A DNA stretch of 64,000 nucleotides from Dichetophora obliterata (taxonomy: Eukaryota; Arthropoda; Insecta; Diptera; Sciomyzidae): the NCBI GenBank assembly GCA_963920525.1, contig OY986436.1:6622501-6686500 (forward strand), written 5' to 3'. The notes under the pieces were generated by a model. It worked only from the letters and a program-made list of their open reading frames with translations. It was not told the origin of the DNA and made no database searches. Positions 22,111 to 34,829 of the stretch are shown piece by piece (position 1 is the first letter of the stretch; each line of letters opens with the position of its first letter). The translations under genes were made by a program, and so were the position numbers.

Positions 22111-22446
22111 GATACGAATTGGCCATTTTTGCCCCTAGAAAGGACTTTGACCTCGTAACTATTGGCCATTTTAGCCCTAGAAAGGACTATGACCTAGTTA
22201 CTAGTGATCAATTGTGTTGTGCGTGTTATTACATGCTTGAACTCAAATGATTGAGAACTTGATCTACGAGTTTTATGCCGACTCCGAAAGTTCTCAAAAA
22301 GCTTTACATGGCAGTTTCCACTCTCTGAGGTTTGTTATTGTCTGCGGCTGAACAGAAATATTAATTGAACTTGGAATTGAACCCTGACTACTGCGTTTCT
22401 TTAGCATATGGACCATGCACTCTTCCCAGTAGACTAAACCGACACT
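22111..22446 (-). mobile_element. tRNA-derived SINE, copy 2, reverse orientation
   Basis: The reverse complement matches the 19.8-kb SINE throughout: A-box region TTTAGTCTACTGGG, B box GGTTCAATTCC (22373-22383), CGCAGACAATAACAAACCTC, and ATAACACGCACAACACAATT. Its 3' end carries a tandem duplication of about 43 bp ('aggtcatagtcctttctagg' and 'aggtcaaagtcctttctagg'). The ends are more decayed and no clear target duplication was found. Confidence 0.8.
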
Positions 22447-23690
22447 ATATATGCATAGCCTAGGAAAATAAGACAGAAAACGAATGCAGCGAAAAAGAAG
22501 GTAACGAAAATAAAGTTTATTTTTAGATTATTAATTTTAAAACTAAAAGTTCCTGCATACAAAGTTGTTGTAATTTATTTTAAAATATAGCGATGCAATG
22601 CAAAGGTTGCGATGCGATGCAAAGGTTTAGCAATCAAGTAAATAAATAAATAAATACTAGGGAGCTAGAGCATGGAGCTGGATTTGCCCAATATATTGGA
22701 CACGTCGGAAAGTAATCTTTATTTTTATTTTGCAACGCTTTTTTTTAAATCAAATCATTTGGTTCTATGAAAAAAAGATGAACCAACATGTTAAAAATCA
22801 ACTAAGAGAGATACATGACATTAAAGTCCGTTGGATTTTCGATTTTTTTCCGAGAAAAAGCAAAAAATTTTTGTTTTCGACTACTTTATAAGAAACTAGT
22901 AAGGAATTATCTTCAACGGACCGAAATTAAAATACCCCCACTGCCGTATTTTAAATTATTTGAAGTCTTGAATGTTGTATTATTTTGATGAAGTCTCTTT
23001 TATTGGTTGCGGCTTTGATCCAAATATTTCACAGTCCTTTTAATTTATTAAAGCTCTTGTGTACAACATCAAGTTCAAAAATTAATTTTTTTTTGTAATT
23101 AATAAAGGTTTTACTATTATGATTACGTCATTTTGTATGGAAGGTGGGCAGAACTTTTAGATTTTTTTTAAAAATTTCAAACATCGAGTGGATAGTCAAG
23201 ATTTAAGCCAATTGGAGAAATTGTAAGCCATTGTAGTAATTTTTGTGGAATTCAAGGGGATTTTACTGATTTCACGAAGTCACTTGTATGTAAAGGACTT
23301 GTATGTAAGAATGACATATGAAATTAACATGTAATATAAATTCTTCCAAAGATGCAGTCTTGTAGGCAAAGGCTTAACGAACATTTTGGTGCATAAATCG
23401 TCCTTGTCTGATGTATGGTTTGGGAGTTATGGCTAAAAAAAACAACGAGAAAATCACAAAAAATGACGTTTACAAAAATATTTTTTTCTAAGAATGCAGT
23501 CTTGTGGGTATATGTATTATAAACATTTTATATAACAAAAGCATAAATCGTTCTTGCAAGATGTATAATTTGGGAATTATGACGAAAAAATTATGTAGGT
23601 ATAAGGTAGCCGTGGTTTTCATTCGATTTTTTAAAATTTCATACTTAAGTTACATATTAATTGTTTTAGCTTTTGTGCAAAATTTGATAT
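22447..23690. other. AT-rich intergenic DNA grading into tandem repeats
   Basis: No gene seen. From about 23130 onward, diverged copies of the 'tttgtatgggaggt' repeat unit begin to appear, so the right part is a decayed edge of the adjoining array. Confidence 0.4.
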
Positions 23691-25030
23691 CATTAGATTA
23701 ATTTTTGCGGAATTGAAAGAGATTTTCCCGTTTTGGTAAACTCACTTTGTATGGGAGGTAGACGTGATTTTTATTTGACTTTTACAAATTTCATGCGTGC
23801 AATATTTGAAGTCACTAGAATAATTTTTGTGAGATTTAAAGAGATTTTTACCGCTTTGGTAGCGCCTTACTTTGTATGGGAGGTAGCCGTGGTTTTCGTT
23901 CGATTTTTCAAAATTTCATTCTTAAAGTACATATTAATTGATTTAGCTTATGTGGAAAATTTGCAGTAATTAGATTAATTTTTGCGGAATTGAATTACCA
24001 AAACGGTAAAATCACTTTGTATTGGAGGTAGACGTGATTTTTATTCAACTTTTACAAATTTCATACGTGAAAAATTTGAAGTCATTACATTAATTTTTGT
24101 GAGATTTAAAGAGATTTTTACCGTTTTGGTAACCTCACTTTGTATGGGAGGTATCCATGGTTTTTATTCGATTTTTAAAAATTTCATACTTAAATTACAT
24201 AATAATTGTTAAAACTTATGTGCAAATTTTGAAGTCATTAGAATAATTTTTGCGGAATTGAATTACCAAAACGGTAAAATCATTTTGTATTGGAGGTAGA
24301 CGTGATTTTTATTCAAATTTTACAAATTTCATAAGTGCAAAATTTTTAGTCACTAGATTAATTTTTGTGGAATTTAAAGAGATTTTTACCGTTTTGGTAA
24401 CCTCAGTTTCTATGGGAGGTATCCGTGGTTTTCATTCGATTTTTCCAAATTTCACACTTAAATTACATATTAATTTTTTTAGCTCATGTGCAAATTTGAT
24501 GTCATTTAAATAATTTTTGTGGAATTTAAAGAGATTCTACCATTTTGGGAAAGACACTTTGTATGGGAGGTAGCCGTGGTGTTCATTCGCTTTTTCCAAA
24601 TTTCATACTTAAATTGCATATTAATTGTTAAAGATTATGTGCAAAATTTAAAGTCATTAAATTAATTTTTGCGAAATTGAAAGAGATTTTACTGTTTTGG
24701 TAAACTCACTTTGTATGGGAGGTAGACGTGATTTTTATTTGACTTTTACAAATTACATGCGTGCAATATTTTAAGTCACTAGATTAATTTTTGTGAGATT
24801 TAAAGAGACTTTTACCGTTTTGGTAACCCCACTTTGTACGGCAGGTAGGCGTGGTTTTCATTCGATTTTTCCAAATTTTATACCTAAATTGCATATTAAT
24901 TGTTTTAGCTTATGTGCAAAATTTGACGTCATTAGATTCATTTTTGCGGAATTGAAAGACATTTTACCGTTTAGGTAAACTCACTTTATATGGGAGGTAG
25001 ACGTGATTTTCATCCGATGTAGCTCATTTT
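23690..25030. repeat. Tandem array of ~138-bp units with dimer organisation
   Basis: The anchor 'actttgtatgggaggta' occurs about ten times (near 23746, 23870, 24016, 24139, 24281, 24407, 24558, 24708, 24830, 24985). For most of the array two subtypes alternate: one followed by 'gacgtgatttttattcgac', the other by 'gccgtggttttcattcgat', giving a higher-order period near 270 bp. Short open frames inside are by-products. Confidence 0.8.
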
Positions 25031-25290
25031 CGAACGTGACCTCCATTTTTTAATAAAAAGCTTATATATTAAATTTTCTTACGCTAGTTTTAAAATTACG
25101 GTTGTTGACGTGAACGCAGACAGACAGACGGACAGACGAACATGGCTAAATGGGCTCGGGAGGTGATGCTGATCAAGAATGTAAATACTTTTCTATAACT
25201 GCCACTCCTCCTTATCGGCGTTACGAACTGAGTGACAAAGTTAATATACCCCTATTACGTTTTTTAAACTTGGGGGTATAAAAAACCACC
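25031..25290 (+). mobile_element. 3' tail of dispersed array-bearing repeat, with GTCY tract and terminal hairpin
   Basis: After the array comes CAGACAGACAGACGGACAG (a GTCY-type proto-microsatellite on the other strand), then GATGCTGATCAAGAATGTAA and finally ATACCCC...GGGGGTAT, able to form a terminal stem. The same tail recurs at 63075-63232. This resembles the widespread dipteran mini-me/DINE-type repeats; exact family not determined. Confidence 0.55.
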
Positions 25291-25323
25291 GAACAAAAAT
25301 CAAATTTTTTTTTATCCTTTTAT

Positions 25324-28246
25324 CATGGACCGAAAATACCGATTATTTTTTAAATTTTAGATCTAAAGATCATGCATAAAAAGTAGTTGTAAAATTCTTT
25401 TAAATTTAGCAATCTCTAGGTAGCTAGAGATTCCATATTTTACCTTTTTTTATAATTTTAAAGATAAAAATCACATCAAACCAATTATTTTTTATCGATA
25501 TTTTTTCGATCAGAAATAAAAGTTATTTCTTGGTAGTTATTTTTTCAGTCAGAAATAAAAGTTATTTCTTGGTTATTATTTTTTTCAATTAGAAATAAAA
25601 GTTATTTCTTGGTCATTACTTTTTCGATCAGAAATAGCAGTTATTTTTTGACCGTTATTTTTTCGATCAGAAATAAAAGTAATTTTTTGACCGTTATTTT
25701 TTCGATCAGAATTAAAAGTTATTTTTTGATCTATTTTTTCGATTAGACTCGTGACTTTTCTCTACTTTTCTCAACTCAACTCTTCTTATAACATAATTTC
25801 TATTGGTGAAATAACAATGCAGCAGTTGCAACGAAACAAAGCAAATTAATCTGATTGTCTTGTTGGGAAACAAACGAAATACAAACAAGAAAAAACCAAA
25901 TTGCTGTCAAAACAAACCAAGCACCGTAGCTATTTTTTGTGAAAGGGAAAAACTGAGAAAACTCCACGAATGAAAGTAACAGTTATTATCAAAATTTTTA
26001 TTCAAAAAGTCAAATGGAAAGAGTAAGTCTATTCGATATTTGAATATAGTAATGTAATGCTTGTGAGCTTAGGAATACTACTCTTTCATGATTAAATTTT
26101 TCTGAATTTTTTATAAAGTCAATAAATAATCGTTATTTTTTGACCAATTTTATTTCGATCAAAAATAAAAATTAAAATTGGACTTTTATTTTTTGATCAA
26201 ATATAAAAGTTGAAATTTGACTTTAAAAAATAAATATTTTTTGATCGAAAAAATAATAGTAGCATTTTAACTTTTATGTTTATCAAAAAAATAAGTAAAA
26301 TTTCAACTTTTATATTTGATCAAAAAGTAAAAGTCAAATTTTAACTTTTGTTTTTGATCGAAATAAAATTGGTCAAAAAATAACGATTATTTATTGGCTT
26401 TTTAAAAAGAATCAGAAAAATTAAAATCATAAAAGATTATTATTCCTCAGCTAACAAGCATCACATTGCTATATTCAAATATCGAATAGACTTACTTTTT
26501 CCATTTGACTTTTTGAATAAAAATGTTGAAATTTAACTTAAAGTTTTTGATTATATATAAAAGTTAAAATTTGGCTTTTATTTTTTGATCAAAAATAACA
26601 GTTAAAATTTGACCGTAATTTTTTCGATCAAAAGTAAAAGTTATATTTTAATTCCTATATCGTCTGTTCCAGTTGTTTGCGAAATAAATGAAAACAAAAT
26701 CTGCAATGATAAGCAACTAAGCGATGCAATGCAACAATATGAAGATCGATAGCAATATTTTTATCTCTGTGCAAAAATGTTACTAATATATGTGTTAAGG
26801 AATAAAAAAAATTACTCTATTAATTGTTTTGAAAATATAAATTATTATAAAAGTTAATAAGAATAAGATCTGTTAAATTTTTAATCTCTATTGTTGATCG
26901 GAAAAATAAAAGTAAAATTTTAACTTTATTTTTGATCAAAAAAATTCAAATCAAATTTTAACTTTTATTTTTGATTGGAAAACATAAAAGTCAAATTTTA
27001 AGTGTTATTTATGATCGAAAAATAAAAGTAAAATTTTAACTTTTATTTTTGATCAAAAATCTTAAAATCAAATTTTAACATATATTTTTGATCGAAAAAA
27101 TAAAATTCATATTTTAACTTTTAACTTTGATAAAAAATAAAAGCAAAATTTAACTTATATTTTTGATCGAAAAAATAAAAGTAAAATTTTAACTTTTATT
27201 TTTGATAGAAATGAAATCAGTAAAAAGTAACGATTATTTGTTGACTTTTTTGAAAAAAATCATAACCGTTACGGTCAATGCATAATTATTCTGTTGAAAA
27301 ATATTTTTTAGTTTTTTATATATAAACTGTAATATACGTTATGTTACAGATTTTTTTCCTTAAAAAAAGTACAACTTTTATAAGTTTTTTTATATTATTG
27401 AACTAGAAAAACATGTAAACTGTAATTCAGGACCGAAAGAACAGAAAACTGAAAAAATCGAATTAAATTTTATATTATACGAGCATTTATTGTACTTATA
27501 AAATTCAAACTTTCCTTCAAATTTTTCAACTTTTATTACTATTTTCCAACTTTAAGTGCCATTCATCATTTTTGTAGCCACTTTTTTTAATATTCAAATT
27601 AAGATTAGCTCTCAGCACTCTGACAATATAAAATTTAAAGAAATTTTCTCTAATTGATATGTTAGTTTTTTGATAGAAATTATTTCAGTCAAAAAATAAT
27701 TTTTTCCTTCTGTTCGAAAAAAATCGATAAAAATAGCTTTTATTTCTGATCGGAAAAAATAACGGTTAGAAAATAACTTTTATTTCTGATCGAAAAATAT
27801 AACAGTTAACAAATTACTTTTATTTCTGATCGAAAAAATAACGGTTAGAAAATAACTTTTATTTCTGACCGAAAAACTAACGACCAAGAAATAACTGTTA
27901 TTTCTGATCGAAAGAACAATCCCCAAGAAAAAAATTATTTCTGATTGAAAAAAAAAAATTGACGACGAAATAACTTTTATTTCTGATTGAAAAAAACAAC
28001 GACCACGAAATAACTTTTATTTCTGATTGAAAAAATAACAGTCTAAAAATAACTGTTATTTCTGATCGAAAGAATAATGACCAAGAAAAAACTTTTATTT
28101 CTGATTGAAAAAAAACGCCGACAAAATAACTTTTATTTCTGATTGAAAAAATAACGCCGACGAAATAACTTTTATTTCTGATCGAAAAAATATCAATAAA
28201 AAATAACTGTTATTAAATGATTGATAATCGTTATTGATGGTCCCTG
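25324..28246. mobile_element. Giant fold-back array, GATCGAAA motif (~2.9 kb)
   Basis: Units of about 40-48 bp built on 'gatcgaaaaaataa' and 'taacttttatttctgatcg' run in one orientation on the left (about 25490-25740) and inverted on the right (about 27680-28200). The outer ends share an inverted GGACC...CGATTATT signature. A near-perfect inner inverted repeat pairs 25993-26070 with 26448-26525. Composition and architecture fit an FB-type fold-back element or a cluster of them. Non-array inserts lie at about 25745-25990 and 26650-26880. No transposase. Confidence 0.65.
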
Positions 28247-29779
28247 CTTTTTATAGCTTTTATACTAATAATATTAATAGGGTTTCAAAAACAAAGATCT
28301 AAAGGGTTGAAAAACAATTGCATAACAATTTTTTCTTTGTACAAGCTTGCATAACGTAAGTAGCGCAGGTAAAAATCAAAAGGTATGTTTCTTTCATCTT
28401 GTTATGACGTAAATAATAGTAATATTACCTTAAAAAATTTATTTTGTTCTAAGTTTAGCCTAGCCATTGAAAGGGTTAAGAAAAAAGAGCTCGCAAATTT
28501 TATTTAAGAGGGGGAGGGGTAAATTAATTTTTATCGATTTTTCAAAATTTGTGAAATGAAAATACAATTGTGCACATTTCAAGATTATTGCGTACAATTT
28601 CAAGTCAATCAGAGAAAAATTGACGGATACAGAGCGTTTTGAGCCTCAGTCCCTCCCATACAGTGGGCAAAAAAAGTAAATCTTTAACTCGATTTTTCCA
28701 CAACTTGCGTTTTCAAAGTCGATGGACACTTTTACTCTAAATTTTTCAAACTCGGCACACTTTATCTACACATTACCTGCAAGGTAACGTATTTTTCAAG
28801 TAATTTACATAATAGCTGAATTATTGACTTTTTAGTCAAAAATCGGTATTTTGACTTCTAAGCACTACTAAAAATAAAAAAAAGTATATAAAAATAAAAA
28901 ATCGATAGCGTTACCTTCAAAAACTTATCAACTTATAACATTTTTTGGATTTTTTAATATCCGATGATCCAGTAATGAGTTCTCGTGTCCACTGCAAAGG
29001 ACACTATTTTTGAGAAGAATTGCTGTCACCACCTCATTTCTTCATATTTTTAAATGAAAATTTCACAGAAGACTCTTATAATGTGACTTAGTTATATCCT
29101 CTATTAATAAATAAGTTTATATTAACCATATTATTGATAAAAATTCCTAACAATATGTTTTTTTGACCGAATAAACTTTACCCCGCTCTTAAGAAAACTA
29201 GATTTTCAATACATGCACCTTTTTTGTTGTCGTTTTGGTAAAAGGAGTACCTACTTTTAAGAAACGCACCCTTGTAAGCTGCTTAAAGAAACGAGTTCCA
29301 CTTCAAACGCAGTTTTACTTGCATTTTGCATATTACATATTTATGATTTATTGCTTAACGTTCAATTTATTTCTCTTCAAGGAAAGCCGTCGCACTCTAA
29401 TGCCAAGGAAGAAAGATTATTTTTGTCTAGGTATATATAGTAAGCAGAACCTAGCAAAGAAGCGCAAGGATAATAGCTTAATTGAATACAATACGGTGTG
29501 ACGAACAGCAGCTGCGCATGCGTCAAAGATTTATTTTAAGATTTGCAGCAGATGTAGTGGCTAAGCTCTCTTTTTAATATTGGGTGCATTATTGTTTTAG
29601 GCTAGCATGCTGATAAGAAAGACACATTTTTAAAAAAATTTTGCAACAAATTTGTGCACGGTTATGCTTAAGATTATAACTTTATTCCAATTGATTTTAA
29701 GATTACTTTTCTATAGCAAAAATATTTAAAACATAATTTTATAAGTGCATAAAAAGGGCATATATAATCTATATCTATA
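28247..29779. other. AT-rich intergenic DNA, no gene recognised
   Basis: An 88-codon open frame at 29235-29501 starts with TTG and has no recognisable domain. No strong repeats were seen apart from A/T-rich tracts. Confidence 0.4.
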
Positions 29780-29787
29780 CTCTATAC

Positions 29788-31483
29788 CAGGGGTGGGCAC
29801 GAGTAAAACCAATATGACCACACTAAGATTTTCAATACCTTTCAAAGAGCCACAACGTACTTCAAATAAAGAAGAAACCCAAAACTAATTTTAATAAACT
29901 CAGCAAAGAAATTAAGGGAGCAGAAAAATTCGTAGTTTTTTTAAGATATTTTTGATAGGCTGTGACTTCTAGGCTGTGACTATAGGCTGTGACTTCTTTC
30001 GGCCAAAAAATGTCATCAGCGACGATTATTGCACAATCATAAGAAAAAGCACGGAACTACAAGACTCCATGGGCTTAGAAAAAGTTAAACCACAATAAAG
30101 GTTTGTAAGCTTCTTCATTTAGCTTTAATTTCGGTTTTATTTTTAATTTTTCTAAGTAAATTGTTTGCCCCGACTTTGAATGGAAAAGGATAACTTTGCC
30201 TTTGATCATCGATATCTCAGCAACCCATGATCGCATCGAAAATTAAAGTAAGGTTCTGAAAGCCAAAATAACTTTCCTATAAATGCTTTTCATTCGTCAT
30301 TAACTTTTCATTTTCGAACCCTTGATTTCAGTTTGAAAAAAGTGCATAAAAATTACTTTTTCGGGTTTTTAAAAAAATCTACCTTAATTTTGCAATTATT
30401 ACCAAAAGAATTAATGTTTCTAGGGTTTTTTTTAGCTTTTTCCAAAACCTAAAAGCTCTTACTATTTTAAGTCCGATAGGTCGAGCCTTTTTTCGGTCTG
30501 AATCATCAAACTTTAAACTAAAGGAGCACGCGTATTTCTTCCTAAACATCAATCATTGATAACTAAAGAAAAATTTTTATTTTATTTTTCAAAAAATTTT
30601 TTACCAAAGAATCAGGAATTATGAAATAATTTTCAAAATTACGGCCGTCAAACTAGAAACTTTAAGCTTTAAAATGTTTTTTGAAAAACTCTATACTATA
30701 ATTTTCAAGATATAACCTTTTTTAAAATCTCTTAATTTTTTTGCTTCTTTATTAAAAAAAATCAAAATCAAAATTAAAATAAATAATGTACATAACATAT
30801 CGCCTTTAACTAAAATATGACCACAAATTAAAATGTTAAAATGTAAGACTATCACTTCTTTATGTAAGACTATTCGTAGTGGTTAAATCTATCGACTGTC
30901 AAAATTTTGTACACATCTTTCTCTTTAAAAAAAAATTGTTTTGTCTCTTTGTTCTGTTTCTCTTTTCAAATTGTTTTTGCTTCTCCTACAAATTTAAAAA
31001 TTTAGAGTTTCGACTCTTTTGTAGTTAGGGTGCGATATGCACCCATCTTTTTGTTACACACTAATAAAAAAAATAATTAATTTCAAGTTTTTTAACGTAA
31101 ATAACACAACAAAACAAAATTGTGATTTAAACAAATCTTTGGGCAATATTTGAAAACTTGGTTCTGTATTGGTTAAATCCGTTCGCAACAACAACAACTA
31201 GAATAACTACAATTCGAACAGCTGACTTTAGCATCTAGCTCAACTTTTGTCTACATTCTCTTCAATCTGAGCTAACCTTGCATTTGCATCATGAAGAAAA
31301 AATAAAACATAATTGAAAAGAACATCCAGTAAAGTAAAACAGGGTTTATATTATCAAATTTTTCTTCAAATCGTTGGTCAAACAACGATGAAACAACATT
31401 GAATTCAATGGATTTTTTTTAAAATATCAAAATTAAAACGAACCACACTTTACTTAACAGAGAGCCGCATTTGCCCACCGTTG
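29788..31483. mobile_element. hAT-like element, TSD CTCTATAC
   Basis: It begins CAGGGGTGGGCACGAG and ends TTTGCCCACCGTTG, the common hAT terminus CAGNGGTGGGCA with some decay at the right. Identical CTCTATAC octamers flank it (29780-29787; 31484-31491). 1696 bp without a transposase frame. Confidence 0.75.
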
Positions 31484-32096
31484 CTCTATACTATTATAAA
31501 AAAGGCTTCTCACGTATCTGCGACGACGCTAAACTTACAAACTACTAAAACGATTTTAGTAATTATTTCACTATAATAAAACTGCATGTGTAACTTAAAA
31601 TCTTGTATCCTTTATTTTTTTTAAAACTTTTCTAAAAGTTACTAAAATTTAAATTTATAAAGTAGCCAAAAAACCAAACATAAAAATCGTTGTTCATTAA
31701 ATTGTTAAGACACACAAACAGCATAAAGCTTTATCTCTATTTTTCTCTGCTATAGAGTGTCTCATTGTTTCTATTGCGATGTCGGGCAGTGATGCCACCC
31801 CAAAGAGAGTAAAAATCCACAAATGCGACATAAAAATCCGTGCAAATCCGTGTTAGCAAATTTATATAATTTTGTTTCAATTTAAAACTAACAGCTAATA
31901 AAATTACTCAATTGAAATCATTAATAGTTTTTTTACAAATTTTTTGTATGTCTGATTTTTTTTTTATAAAATTTGCATTGTACCTTTAAAAGTTACAAAC
32001 AACGTAAAACATAACTTAAAGTAAAAATAGTTCAAAACTATTACTTTTAGTTAAAGTTTAGCAAAAGTAAAAATTGTTAAAAACTATTACTTTTAG

Positions 32097-32579
32097 CCCA
32101 TTAATGACTAATGGGTATTTAAATACCCATAAAACAGTTTTTACGAAAAAGGCCATATCTCGAAAAAGGTAGGAGATATCAAAATATTTTTTTTAAAACA
32201 TTACGGAAAAATTAAACTATTTATTGTCTTTACAATGTGAAACGAAATTCATACAATTAAATGTTCCTTTTCGAGATCGAAGATGTGTGATTTTCAAAAA
32301 TGACAAAATCCATATATAAAGCTATGTAGAAAATTAGAAAATGGAAAGATCGGGGGAAAAATTCGTGGTCAATTTGCCTCTAGTATCCTCTATTTATCAG
32401 GTGTTCATTATAACAAAAGAATGTTGCCATATATGCAAATTTTTATTAACACCAAGAACCCGGATTAGCCGATTGAATATTTAAGTACCCAATGCCGATG
32501 TCAAATACGGTGACAGTTACAAACCTGAAATTTTGCAAAGCAACTTCTATGGCCTATATAAGCCTAAGTCTTTAATGGG
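32097..32579. mobile_element. piggyBac-like MITE (483 bp)
   Basis: CCCATTAATGACTAATGGG at the left; CTAAGTCTTTAATGGG at the right. Flanks are TTAG (32093-32096, one change from TTAA) and TTAA (32580-32583). A palindrome, GGGTATTTAAATACCC, lies 12 bp inside the left TIR. Confidence 0.65.
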
Positions 32580-32722
32580 TTAATTATAACTAAAACTTAA
32601 AAACATAACACAAAACGTAACTTTTATTCATTTTAAAGGAACATTAGATTTTTTAAATCGGTAATCATTATAAATACAATAACATTGAAACACATTTTAC
32701 AAGCACTTAAAGTTTGTTTTAA

Positions 32723-33645
32723 CCCATTAACGACAACGTATGATAAGCCATACGCGATGAAAGCATTTTTCAAAAATTCGAGGCCGCTGTAAAGCTTTTG
32801 CTTCCAACATTGTGAGAAAGCCAAAAATATTCTTTTCCCATAAAAATTCTAAAATTTACCTTTAAAACTTTTTTGTTTCCTTTTTCCCGTCAGTTTTAAG
32901 TGTGAATTTTTCAAAAATTCGCAGCTACTGTGAAGCTTTTGCTTCCAACAGTGTGAGAAAGCCAAAAATATGCTTTTTCCATAACAATTCTAAAATTTAC
33001 CTTTAAAGATTTTTTGTTTATTTTTTTTTTTTTTATTTAAAGTTACTCCGAAAGCTAGGCTTCCCTAGCTTAAGAAGAATCCTCACTCAAGAGAAAATTA
33101 TTTGGCCAAATCTTAGATTTATAACGCCATCACAAATTACGAATCTTTTGATTCTATTGAAAACTGTATTTTAATTGTGTCAGTCGCATCAGCGGATGGA
33201 CCACAAACACAATTACCGTTGACTAGTCGCGCTTCACGACCTCGGTGATGAACCGACGCGAGTCGAATGTTGTTTATTTTTCCCGACAGTTTTAAATGCA
33301 GTGTTTCAAAGAAAAGTGAAAAATTCCATTCAGATGAGTTATTTTTTTTTATAAATATCAAGAAAAAAGAAAATATAATTAAAAAAATGTATTAGGGTAG
33401 AGTTGAACGGCTGCGCTACGAAATTAAAATTTTCCAATTTCTAATTTTTCCTAATTTTTCAAGTTTTTTTTTTATTTCTTAACTTACAGACCCTTATATG
33501 TTTATGATCTTATACGTTTACACACTTCGACACATCCAAATCCTTTGAATTTTTTCTTAAACTTCAGAGTTTTCCGTCGTACGAATCTTATGCCGAAAAT
33601 TTCTAAAAATAAACTCAACGAGTTCTGGTGGTGAGCATTAATGGG
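32723..33645. mobile_element. piggyBac-like MITE (923 bp)
   Basis: CCCATTAACGACAACG begins and GGTGAGCATTAATGGG ends the element, with TTAA on both sides (32719-32722; 33646-33649). Internally a 141-bp tandem duplication starts 'tttttcaaaaattcg' near 32767 and 32908. The right ~70 bp recurs at about 60770-60842 as a solo end. Confidence 0.75.
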
Positions 33646-34307
33646 TTAAGCTGTATACACTTGCCTCAAATGAGGCTGCCCACTAGCTCACTTCGAAATT
33701 AGGTTCCTAAAAACATTTTTATTATTTGCAAGTGTTGATAAGCGACAAAATGTAAAAATGTGTAAAAATGATACAATATTTTTTAGTGATAAGTACAATT
33801 TTTTTTTAACATTCCAAAATTTTTGACATAAAATTTTGGGAAAAATAAGCGAAATATACGAAAATTCTGTGTGATATTCTTAAAAATTCGTAGATTTACC
33901 TTATTTGACGCTGTTGTCTGTTTATCTGTGCAAGGCTTAAATATCCGTAGAAATCCGTAATTAGCACCATTACGTGTAGTTGGCACCACTGGTGTCGTGT
34001 AGCTTCCCGCTTGTAAAAATTTGTCGGTGATGACATTGTAATGCAGAACTGTAAGCGGTGCTTACTTCATTAACTTTGAAGTGGTAGATAAAAGGTAATA
34101 ATTCCTTCAATAATTTGTAAAAATTATTGTGGAAATAACTTGTGGCGTCATTTGCATTTGTTTGCTTCTTTTCGGTAAGTCCTCTTTCGTTTTCGTTGTG
34201 TATTTGGCGTAGAGGGGATTTTCGTTTAATTTATTTGTGTTCTCTCCAATTTTGTGCGTCATATTTTTGTTCTTTCCTATCTTGTGCATACCTACTCCCA
34301 TCGTCGC

Positions 34308-34596
34308 TTACTGTGTAAGGTAAATGTCATCAGTGATTTAGCAGCCATGTCCGAACAAATGTAATTGAGAATTGTAAACAGACTTTGGAGGCCCCGCAGC
34401 GTGCTCTTTTAAGCGCTCATTAATACATACTCAATATGGGAGAGTATAAATGTGCGAATCCAGTGGTAAATGGACACATGACGTAACCAAGTATTTCTTA
34501 AATACAATGTAGCTGCGAGGCCTCCAACACCTGTACACAATTCTGAATTACATTTGTTCAGACATGGCCGCTAAACAACTGATGACATCTATTTTG
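34308..34596. mobile_element. Fold-back MITE with ~85-bp arms
   Basis: The left arm (34308-34399, with ATGTCATCAG, GAACAAATGTAATT, TTGGAGGCC) is repeated inverted at 34511-34596 with scattered mismatches. 289 bp, non-coding. Confidence 0.75.
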
Positions 34597-34829
34597 CACA
34601 GTAAACTGCGTTTTGCAGAGTTTTTATAAGACTTTAGGTGATTTTTTTTTGGTGCAAAATTAAATAAATGTATAGTGGACGGGCTGTAAAAAGCAAACAT
34701 ACCTACAGACGGATAATGTGGAATCCAGGTAAACAATGTGGCTTGATCATTGGTAGTTTTGCAACAAGATCCTTCAGTAACGTCGGATTAGCTAATTGAT
34801 TAGCTAGATTTAACGATTGTAGAAATACA

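Larger units (their letters stand above)
31787..33991. mobile_element. hAT-like element hosting two piggyBac-like MITEs
   Basis: The left end CAGTGATGCCACC and the right end TTGGCACCACTG give TIR CAGTGRTGCCA. The flanks ATGTCGGG (31779-31786) and GTGTCGTG (33992-33999) agree at 6 of 8 bases. 'aaaatccgt' motifs lie just inside both ends. Both MITEs below lie inside it. Confidence 0.6.

Noticed and set aside
25324..28246. CRISPR array
   Set aside because: Units are degenerate, AT-rich, without unique spacers of constant length, and invert across a centre; this is a fold-back array in a fly genome.
29235..29501. 88-codon open frame in intergenic DNA
   Set aside because: TTG start, no recognisable motif, flanked by AT-rich non-coding DNA.
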